Below are positions 1 through 6,231 of a stretch of 6,231 bases of DNA, piece after piece. The notes under the pieces were generated by a model. It was not told where the DNA came from. It made no database searches and worked only from the letters and a program-made list of their open reading frames with translations. A program made the translations under genes and the position numbers. Every line of letters starts with the position of its first letter. Position 1 is the first letter of the stretch. The stretch is from the NCBI GenBank assembly GCA_018882485.1, contig VERU01000167.1, positions 1-6,231 on the forward strand. Direction: 5' to 3'. This DNA comes from Rhodoferax sp. (GTDB lineage Bacteria; Pseudomonadota; Gammaproteobacteria; Burkholderiales; Burkholderiaceae_C).

Positions 1-99
1 GGATTGGCCCGGGGCATGGTGTTCTCAGCCCTTGCGCTGTGGCTGGGGGCGGTGCTGGCCTGGCGGCAGCGCCCCCTGGGACCTGAAGCAGCGCCCTGA
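1..99 (+). CDS. C-terminal end of an unidentified membrane protein (partial)
   Basis: The plus-strand frame starting at base 1 stays open for 32 codons and stops at TGA 97-99. The start lies outside the window. The visible peptide has one hydrophobic stretch (residues about 6-20, containing FSALALWLGAVLAW) followed by a short Arg- and Pro-rich tail. This looks like the last transmembrane helix of a multi-pass inner-membrane protein with a short cytoplasmic end, as in many transporters. Too little is present to name a family. Codon use resembles the neighbouring genes. The gene converges on the GST gene, and its stop codon overlaps a strong hairpin. That the frame is coding is inferred from the hydrophobic pattern, the GC-rich codon usage and the hairpin right at the stop. 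Confidence 0.55.
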   Translation, partial: GLARGMVFSALALWLGAVLAWRQRPLGPEAAP

Positions 100-117
100 A
101 CCGGCTGGCAGCCGGTT
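99..117 (+). terminator. GC-rich hairpin at the stop of the partial upstream gene, possible terminator
   Basis: AACCGGCT (99-106) and AGCCGGTT (110-117) are perfect reverse complements around a 3-base GGC loop, giving an 8-bp stem that begins on the last base of the TGA stop. No run of T follows on either strand, so it is not a canonical intrinsic terminator. A second, weaker stem (129-135 with 147-153, six Watson-Crick pairs and one G-T pair) lies between it and the GST stop. Together they fill the 62-base gap between two convergent genes and may act as a two-way transcription barrier or 3'-end stabiliser. Confidence 0.4.
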
Positions 118-161
118 AACAGGCAGCCAGCGACCCGTGAACGGCCGGTCGTTGCCCGGAT

Positions 162-770
162 TCAGCGCAACAGACCTTCGGCCTTGAGCGCTGCCTGCAC
201 GCCTGCGCGGGCGCCGACACGGGCCATGTAGGCCGACAGGTGGGGCAGGCCGGAGATGTCCACGCCCACATGGCGGCCCCAGCCGGCCACGGTGAACAGA
301 TAGCCATCGGCCACCGTGAATCCGGCACCCATCAGGTAGTCGGACTTGGCCAGCTCGCCATCGACCCAGGCCAGCCGGCTCTGGAGGCGGGTGCGGGCCA
401 GGGCCTTGCCTTCTTCGGGCATCCCCGGCGTGAACAGGGGCGAGAAACCCTTGTGCAGCTCGGTGCCGATGAAATTCAGCCATTCCTGCAGGCGGTAGCG
501 CTCGAAGGAGGTGGGGGCCGGTGCCAGCTGCCTGGCCGGCGCCTGATCGGCGATGTATTGCACGATCACCGGGCCTTCGCGCAGCTGGCGACCGTCATCC
601 AGCACCAGCAGCGGCACATAGCCCAGGGGGTTGATGGTGTAGTAGTCCGTGCCATCGGCCAGCTTGTGCGTCCTGGTGGGCGCTGCAATCGCCTCGAAGG
701 CGAGACCGGACTCGTGCAGGGCAATGTGGGGCGACAGGGAGCAGGCTCCGGGCGAGTAATACAGCTTCAT
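162..770 (-). CDS. gstA: Beta-class glutathione S-transferase
   Basis: This 202-residue cytosolic enzyme would conjugate glutathione to electrophiles or reduce mixed disulfides. The length equals that of bacterial beta-class GSTs (about 201-203), and the sequence aligns by eye with E. coli GstA from end to end. The thioredoxin-like domain (about 1-80) starts KLYYSPGACSLSPHI, with the beta-class Cys10. It has the cis-Pro in YVPLL (Pro53) and a glutathione-binding Glu65 in REGPVIVQYIAD. The all-helical domain carries His106 in ELHKGFSP, the second beta-class active-site residue, and the folding N-capping box FTVADGYLF (151-159). The start at 768-770 fits the family N-terminus exactly, although no clear Shine-Dalgarno sequence precedes it. 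The gene stands alone, converging on the partial membrane-protein gene and diverging from the YhhQ-like gene. The family and class are secure; the substrate is unknown. Confidence 0.95.
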   Translation of the reverse strand: MKLYYSPGACSLSPHIALHESGLAFEAIAAPTRTHKLADGTDYYTINPLGYVPLLVLDDGRQLREGPVIVQYIADQAPARQLAPAPTSFERYRLQEWLNFIGTELHKGFSPLFTPGMPEEGKALARTRLQSRLAWVDGELAKSDYLMGAGFTVADGYLFTVAGWGRHVGVDISGLPHLSAYMARVGARAGVQAALKAEGLLR

Positions 771-941
771 GGATGGAAGACCGGGATGGATGATGAAGAA
801 GTGAGACGGTGGAATGGGCGCCGCGCCCAGGGTGCGGCAGCCCGCATGCTAACCGCTGGGAGCCACCCGGGTGCGGGCCAACGATAATCCCGTTCATCCC
901 CATAAACCCGGTCGGTCGTCTGCCAGCCGGTGCCCTCTGCC
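771..941. other. Divergent intergenic region between gst and the YhhQ-like gene
   Basis: This 171-base gap must hold the promoters of both divergent genes. Three structures are visible. One is a perfect hairpin TGGGCG-CCG-CGCCCA (815-829). Another is a 10-bp palindrome CACCCGGGTG (864-873). A 6-bp stem GCCCGC (840-845) with GCGGGC (873-878) encloses most of the palindrome. A GATAAT (883-888) could be a plus-strand -10 box, but no good -35 lies at the right distance. No Shine-Dalgarno sequence precedes either start. Genes for queuosine-precursor transporters are often controlled by preQ1 riboswitches. I could not recognise a preQ1 aptamer consensus here, so none is called. Confidence 0.4.
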
Positions 942-1502
942 ATGAACCGTTTCAATTCCCCGATATTCCTGCACGGCCTGGTGCGGCTCTGGAAGCCGTT
1001 GCTGGCCATGGTGCTGGTGGTGGTGGCGTCCAATTTTGCCGTGCAGTTTCCCATCAACGACTGGTTGACCTGGGGGGCATTCACGTACCCGCTGGTGTTT
1101 CTGGTGAGCGACCTGACCAACCGCGCCGTGGGCACGGGGGCGGCCCGTCGGGTGGCCTGGATCGGCCTGGTGCCGGCGGTGGGGCTGTCGATCTGGCTGG
1201 CCAACGCACAGATCGCGCTGGCTTCGGGTACCGCTTTTCTGCTGGCGCAGTGGATGGACATCGCGGTGTTCAACCGCTGGCGGGCGCAGGTCTGGTGGAA
1301 GGCGCCGTTCATCGGTTCGGCGGTGGCGTCGGTGATCGACACGCTGGTGTTTTTCTCGATCGCCTTCCATGGCAGCGACATGGACTGGCGCATGCTGGCA
1401 GCCGGCGACCTGGCCGTCAAATGGCTGATGGCGGTGCTGCTGCTGGCGCCCTACCGCGCCATGCTGCCGCGCATGGGCTGGTGGGTGCCGCAGACCCGTT
1501 GA
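942..1502 (+). CDS. yhhQ: VUT/YhhQ-family membrane protein, probable queuosine-precursor transporter
   Basis: This 186-residue inner-membrane protein has about five or six hydrophobic segments (roughly 18-37, 45-57, 71-89, 92-110, 121-142, 155-170). Characterised members such as E. coli YhhQ take up preQ0/preQ1, the 7-deazaguanine precursors of the tRNA wobble base queuosine. Family marks are YPLVFLVSDLTNRAVG (49-64, with Asp57 and Asn60), a polar Asp in LLAQWMDIAVFNRWR (Asp106), and KAPFIGSAVASVIDTLVFF (120-138, with Asp133). It is shorter than E. coli YhhQ (about 220), mainly at the N-terminus. The ATG at 942 is preferred. A GTG at 930 in the same frame would add four residues (MPSA), and neither start has a clear Shine-Dalgarno sequence. 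It ends six bases from the convergent GMC oxidoreductase stop. The family is confident; transport of preQ0/preQ1 by this member is inferred from homology. Confidence 0.85.
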   Translation: MNRFNSPIFLHGLVRLWKPLLAMVLVVVASNFAVQFPINDWLTWGAFTYPLVFLVSDLTNRAVGTGAARRVAWIGLVPAVGLSIWLANAQIALASGTAFLLAQWMDIAVFNRWRAQVWWKAPFIGSAVASVIDTLVFFSIAFHGSDMDWRMLAAGDLAVKWLMAVLLLAPYRAMLPRMGWWVPQTR

Positions 1503-1508
1503 GTCGTC

Positions 1509-3146
1509 TCAGGCCGCTGCACGCATCAGGGCGGCGGCTTTTTCCGCAATCATGAGGGTGGGCGCGTTGGTGTTGCCGCTGACGATGCGCGGCATCACCG
1601 AGGCATCGGCCACCCGCAGCCCCTCCATGCCGTGCACGCGCAGCCGGGCATCGACCACCGCGCCTTCGGCGGGGTGCGGACCCATCTGGCAGCTGCCGCA
1701 GGGGTGGTATTCGGTGTCCGAATGCCGGCGCAGAAACGCGTGCACCCCGGCTTCGTCGTCGCGCGGAAACGGATACAGCAGTTCGCCCCGGTAGCGGTCG
1801 AGGGCGGGGCTGTGCAGGATGTCGTAGCCCATGCGGCTGCCCGCAGCCAGCCGCCGCAGATCGTCCTGGTCCGACAGAAAAGCCGGATCGATCAGCGGGG
1901 CGTCTTGCGGGCGTGCCGAGGCCAGGCGCACCGTGCCCCGGCTGTTGGGCCGCATCAGCGTCACGTGCAGCGTGTACCCGTGGCCCCGGTGCGGTTTGCG
2001 GGTGTGGTCATCGACGATGCCGGTGCAAAACGCCAGCTGGATGTCCGGCCGGCCGGTTGCGGGCTCGGTGGACAGGAAGCCCTGGGTTTCGGCCACATTG
2101 CTGGTGACGATGCCGCTGCGTTGCTCGCGCCATTCCCGGATGCCGCGCCAGATGGCCAGGGCCCCGCGCCACGACAGGCCGAAGGTGTCGGCTGCCTGCG
2201 CGGTGCGGTGGATCAGCACGGTGGTGATGTGGTCCTGCAGGTTGCTTCCCACACCCGGCAGATCCAGCGCAACCGGTATGCCCAGGGATTGCAGGTGCGC
2301 ACCCGGCCCGATGCCCGAGAGCATCAGCAGCTGGGGCGAACCAAAAGCCCCGGCACAGACCAGCACCTCGCGCCGTGCCCGCACCTGCTGCAGCCGGCCG
2401 CCCTGCCGGTACTCGACACCGACGGCGCGCCGTCCCTCCAGCAGCAGCCGTTGCGTCGTGGCCTGCAGCCGCACATCCAGCAAGGGGCGGCGGCCCGGCT
2501 CGGGCAGGTAGGCGCGTGCGGCATTCCAGCGTTCCCCGTTCTTCTGGGTGACCTGGGCGGGCGAGCAGCCCAGCTGGCTGGCCCCGTTGTAGTCCGGGTT
2601 GTAGGGCAGGCCCTGTTCCACACAGGCGGACACGAAGGCCCTGTTGATGGCGCTGGGGCTGCGCAGGAAGCAGACGTTCAGCGGCCCGCCCATCCCATGG
2701 TACGGGGTCGGGCCGAAACACTCGCTGTGCTCCCCGGCTTTGAAATAGGGCAGCACATCGTCAAACCCCCAGCCCGGATTGCCCAGGTCGCGCCAACCGT
2801 CGTAGTCCTGCGGCTGACCCCGGGTGTAGACCATGGCGTTGACCGAGCTGCTGCCCCCCAGCACCCTGCCTCGCGGCTGGTAACCCCGCCGTCCATCCAG
2901 ACCCGGCTGGGGCACGGTCTGGTAACGCCAGTTGTGCACTCCCAGCGTGGCGATGGTGGCAAACCCCATGGGCGCGCGGATCAGGGCCGACCGGTCTGTG
3001 CCGCCGGCTTCGAGCAGGCAGACCGAGGTGCGGCCGTCCTCGCTGAGCCGGCCAGCCAGCGCACAACCGGCCGAACCGCCGCCGACGATCACGTAGTCAA
3101 AGGTGTCCGCCCGGGAGTCGACAGAGGCTGTGGGGTCTGGGGTCAT
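1509..3146 (-). CDS. FAD-dependent GMC-family oxidoreductase (choline/alcohol dehydrogenase type)
   Basis: This 545-residue flavoprotein is a full-length glucose-methanol-choline family enzyme that oxidises an alcohol to an aldehyde or further. From the N-terminus it shows the FAD dinucleotide-binding motif DYVIVGGGSAG (Gly22-Gly27) with ribose-binding Glu46 in CLLEAG. GMC signature 1 is GRVLGGSSSVNAMVYTRG (93-110) and signature 2 is GAFGSPQLLMLSGIG (266-280), followed by GVGSNLQDH (298-306). The catalytic pair near the C-terminus is His481 in YHPCGSCQMG and Asn527 in SGNTNAPT, the His/Asn pairing of choline dehydrogenases rather than the His/His of glucose oxidase. The ATG at 3144-3146 places the FAD motif at the usual distance. 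In-frame starts further upstream (up to 3245) would add a His/Pro-rich leader unlike the family. There is no signal peptide. No betaine aldehyde dehydrogenase or betI regulator is adjacent, so a choline role is not supported and the substrate stays open. Confidence 0.93.
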   Translation of the reverse strand: MTPDPTASVDSRADTFDYVIVGGGSAGCALAGRLSEDGRTSVCLLEAGGTDRSALIRAPMGFATIATLGVHNWRYQTVPQPGLDGRRGYQPRGRVLGGSSSVNAMVYTRGQPQDYDGWRDLGNPGWGFDDVLPYFKAGEHSECFGPTPYHGMGGPLNVCFLRSPSAINRAFVSACVEQGLPYNPDYNGASQLGCSPAQVTQKNGERWNAARAYLPEPGRRPLLDVRLQATTQRLLLEGRRAVGVEYRQGGRLQQVRARREVLVCAGAFGSPQLLMLSGIGPGAHLQSLGIPVALDLPGVGSNLQDHITTVLIHRTAQAADTFGLSWRGALAIWRGIREWREQRSGIVTSNVAETQGFLSTEPATGRPDIQLAFCTGIVDDHTRKPHRGHGYTLHVTLMRPNSRGTVRLASARPQDAPLIDPAFLSDQDDLRRLAAGSRMGYDILHSPALDRYRGELLYPFPRDDEAGVHAFLRRHSDTEYHPCGSCQMGPHPAEGAVVDARLRVHGMEGLRVADASVMPRIVSGNTNAPTLMIAEKAAALMRAAA

Positions 3147-3247
3147 GGTGTGCGCTCGGGGTGGCGGGTGGTGGTGTAACCACAGCATACGCCCCATGTC
3201 GCCGTAAATGCCCTCCCGCGATGTCGAGTAGAGGCGATCGCCCAAAA

Positions 3248-3295
3248 TCCCGGTCCCGGTCCCGGTCCTGATCCTGATTTTGGTCTTGGTCTCGT
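3248..3295 (+). repeat. Degenerate hexanucleotide tandem repeat
   Basis: Eight consecutive 6-base units read TCCCGG (three times), TCCTGA (twice), TTTTGG, TCTTGG and TCTCGT. All are variants of TCNNGN, and the period is kept without slippage over 48 bases. An 8-bp perfect inverted repeat, CCAAAATC (3242-3249) and GATTTTGG (3276-3283), brackets the first part with a 26-base spacer. On the minus strand the array reads as alternating Asp-Gln then Asp-Arg codons in one frame, but no credible gene uses it. It is probably a decayed microsatellite generated by polymerase slippage; a regulatory function is not shown. Confidence 0.75.
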
Positions 3296-3369
3296 CCGCT
3301 GTAAGCCGGGGTTGGCCGCCAGGAGGCGTCTCGTCCCGTCACCGATCCGGCATGCAGGGACACGGCAGG

Positions 3370-3434
3370 TGCTATGTATCTTGTAGCGCTCAGGCCAATG
3401 ACCACGGGGCCTGCAGACCGAAAATCCTTGAAAA
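3370..3434 (+). repeat. Two-hairpin intergenic repeat-like element
   Basis: The element begins with GCTAT (3371-3375) and GTAGC (3383-3387), which pair around a 7-base AT-rich loop (four Watson-Crick pairs and a closing G-T). A second stem follows, CAGGCC (3391-3396) with GGCCTG (3408-3413), around an 11-base loop. After a short spacer comes AAAATCCTTGAAAA. This order (GCTA-AT-rich-TAGC, then a GC stem, then an AT-rich tail with TTGAAAA) resembles, from memory, a dispersed palindromic repeat in intergenic regions of Comamonadaceae. The stems are visible directly; membership in such a family is a recollection that needs a genome-wide match to confirm. Confidence 0.45.
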
Positions 3435-3459
3435 CCCGCCTGCCGGACGGCCTGCCCAC

Positions 3460-3465
3460 TAAAAT
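3460..3465 (+). promoter_or_regulatory. Candidate -10 box for the mnmG-rsmG operon
   Basis: TAAAAT matches the TATAAT consensus at five of six positions and lies 27 bases before the mnmG ATG, predicting a leader of roughly 20 bases. No convincing -35 exists at 16-18 bases. The nearest TTGAAA (3428-3433) is 26 bases away, which is too far. TAAAAT-type -10 boxes close to start codons are common in Burkholderiales. This is a weak call resting on position and match. Confidence 0.35.
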
Positions 3466-3492
3466 TGGCGCCTTTTGCAGGCTCTCTTCCTC

Positions 3493-5472
<1,980 letters not shown>

Positions 5473-5474
5473 AC

Positions 5475-6231
5475 GTGGCGTACCCTAACCCGCCGGTCTT
5501 GGTCGCGGCGCTGCAACCCGCCTTGCGGCAAGGGCTGCAGGCCCTGGGCCTGTCTCTGGAGGACCGTCAGGTGGGGCAGCTGCTGGACTACCTGGCGCTG
5601 CTCGACAAGTGGGGCCGGGTCTACAACCTGACCGCGGTGCGGGACCCGGCGGCCATGCTCACCCACCACCTGCTGGACAGTCTGTCTGTGGTGCAACCCC
5701 TGCTGCGGGTGCACCCGGCCCCGGGGCGCTTGCTCGATGTGGGGTCGGGCGCCGGCCTGCCCGGTGTGGTGGTGGCCATCTGCTGCCCCGACTGGGCGGT
5801 CGATTGCGTGGACGCGGTGGCCAAGAAGGCGGCCTTCGTGCAGCAGGTGGCCCTGACGCTGGGCCTGCCGCGCCTGCGGGGCCTGCATGCCCGGGTCGAG
5901 TCCTTGCCGGGCCAGTATCCGGTGGTGAGTGCCCGGGCGTTTGCGTCCCTGGCCGATCTGGTGCGGGTCTCGGCTTCTGTGCTGGCCCCCGATGGGGTCT
6001 GGATGGCGATGAAGGGCCAGCATCCGCAGGTCGAACTGGACGAGTTGGCCGAGCTGAGCGCACGGGCCGACCTGGCCGGGCCGGCCCAGTCGGCTCAGTC
6101 AGTGCGAGGGGCGGTATCGACCCACGCACTGCCCTGTCACCCCGAGGTGTTTCACGTGGAACCGCTGTGGGTGCCGGGGCTTGACGCCGAGCGCTGCCTG
6201 GTATGGATGCGCCGCGCGGGCGGTGCAAAGG
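5475..6231 (+). CDS. rsmG: 16S rRNA (guanine-527-N7)-methyltransferase RsmG (GidB), 3' end cut by the window
   Basis: The frame opens with GTG at 5475, two bases after the mnmG stop, and stays open to the window end (252 codons visible). RsmG methylates N7 of G527 in the 530 loop of 16S rRNA using S-adenosylmethionine; its loss is known to give low-level streptomycin resistance. Visible marks are LLDKWGRVYNLTAVRDP (42-58), HHLLDSLSV (64-72) and the SAM-binding motif LLDVGSGAGLPGVV (86-99). The family motif SARAFASL (152-159), MKGQ (179-182) and the C-terminal LDAERCLVW (236-244) follow. That last motif normally lies within a few residues of the end, so little is missing. The protein is longer than the usual 205-220 because of an Ala/Ser-rich insertion at about 195-223. 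Translational coupling to mnmG is likely given the 2-base gap and lack of a strong Shine-Dalgarno sequence. A TTG at 5499 is a less likely start. parS site 3 lies within its 3' end. Confidence 0.95.
   Translation, partial: MAYPNPPVLVAALQPALRQGLQALGLSLEDRQVGQLLDYLALLDKWGRVYNLTAVRDPAAMLTHHLLDSLSVVQPLLRVHPAPGRLLDVGSGAGLPGVVVAICCPDWAVDCVDAVAKKAAFVQQVALTLGLPRLRGLHARVESLPGQYPVVSARAFASLADLVRVSASVLAPDGVWMAMKGQHPQVELDELAELSARADLAGPAQSAQSVRGAVSTHALPCHPEVFHVEPLWVPGLDAERCLVWMRRAGGAK
6148..6163 (+). other. parS: parS site 3, near-consensus ParB-binding site inside rsmG
   Basis: TGTTTCACGTGGAACC matches the reverse complement of the classical parS 16-mer TGTTCCACGTGAAACA at 15 of 16 positions; only the last base differs. 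It is asymmetric (one half TTTCAC, the other GTGGAA), unlike the two perfect palindromes in mnmG. It is read in a different frame, as FHVE (RsmG residues 226-229). It sits about 1.0 kb downstream of site 2. Its position near the end of rsmG, where parA would be expected to follow, strengthens the call. Confidence 0.88.

Larger units (their letters stand above)
3147..3492. other. 346-base non-coding gap between the divergent GMC oxidoreductase gene and mnmG
   Basis: No convincing gene lies here. From left to right it holds the GMC leader, with a weak minus-strand -10 candidate TATGCT at 3184-3189 and no good -35. A 10-bp palindrome GGCGATCGCC follows at 3233-3242. Next come the degenerate hexanucleotide repeat (3248-3295) inside an inverted repeat, and a plain GC-rich stretch (3296-3369) in which I see nothing. 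Last are a two-hairpin repeat-like element (3370-3434) and the mnmG -10 candidate. Short open frames across it use TTG starts and have low-complexity or non-family translations, so they are not called. Confidence 0.6.

Noticed and set aside
1960..1969. CACGTG inside the GMC gene as a possible fourth parS
   Set aside because: The hexamer is flanked by CGT and CAG rather than the TTT/GTTTC and AAAC arms, so it lacks the parS arms.
1509..3146. Naming the GMC enzyme betA (choline dehydrogenase)
   Set aside because: The His/Asn catalytic pair fits, but no betB, betI or choline transporter is adjacent, and many GMC alcohol dehydrogenases share these motifs.
1632..3179. Long plus-strand open frame (515 codons) opposite the GMC oxidoreductase gene
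   Set aside because: The minus-strand frame carries every GMC signature; the plus-strand translation is rich in Ala, Gly, Arg, Pro and His without motifs, so it is a shadow frame.
3233..3242. Palindrome GGCGATCGCC as a regulatory site
   Set aside because: A single GC-rich palindrome with a GATC centre is expected by chance here, and nothing ties it to a known regulator.
3280..3462. Sixty-codon plus-strand open frame in the GMC-mnmG gap
   Set aside because: It begins with TTG without a Shine-Dalgarno sequence, runs through the repeat elements, and its translation has no family features.
3147..3492. oriC or DnaA-box cluster near the gidA-gidB genes
   Set aside because: No TTATCCACA-like boxes or AT-rich unwinding region were found in this gap or elsewhere; the origin is probably nearby but outside the window.
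5609..6228. Long open frames on both strands overlapping rsmG
   Set aside because: RsmG motifs lie in the frame starting at 5475; the others are Gly/Pro/Arg-rich shadows.

Overview
The window is GC-rich proteobacterial DNA with strong G/C preference at third codon positions. MnmG and RsmG read closest to Burkholderiales, probably Comamonadaceae. That placement rests on protein wording recalled from the family, on a TAAAAT-type -10 element, and on an intergenic repeat resembling ones seen in that family. It was not tested by any search.

Left part (1-1502): the last 32 codons of an unidentified membrane protein run in on the plus strand and end in a GC-rich hairpin at the stop codon. A beta-class glutathione S-transferase (gstA-like, minus strand) converges on it. 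Diverging from the GST across a 171-base gap is a small multi-pass membrane protein of the VUT/YhhQ family, the queuosine-precursor transporters.

Middle part (1503-3492): a complete FAD-dependent GMC oxidoreductase (choline/alcohol dehydrogenase type, minus strand) meets yhhQ tail to tail with only six bases between the stop codons. Upstream of it lies a 346-base non-coding gap shared with the divergent mnmG. The gap holds a degenerate hexanucleotide repeat enclosed by an inverted repeat, a two-hairpin element resembling a dispersed intergenic repeat, and a TAAAAT element close to mnmG.

Right part (3493-6231): mnmG (gidA) and rsmG (gidB) lie two bases apart and surely form one transcription unit. 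RsmG is cut by the window end, but its C-terminal motif is present. In many bacteria this pair is followed by parA-parB and lies near oriC. The window supports that context directly, because it contains three parS-type ParB-binding sites inside coding sequence. Two are identical 18-bp perfect palindromes in the 3' third of mnmG (4943-4960 and 5141-5158). The third is a near-consensus asymmetric site in the 3' end of rsmG (6148-6163). This stretch therefore encodes a tRNA wobble-uridine modification enzyme and a 16S rRNA methyltransferase and also very likely serves as part of the chromosome's centromere-like partition region. No DnaA-box cluster was seen, so oriC itself is not in the window.

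No tRNA, rRNA, CRISPR array, insertion sequence or phage gene was recognised. Nothing looks like an entirely new system. The parS cluster inside gidA-gidB is the strongest signal beyond the ordinary genes.
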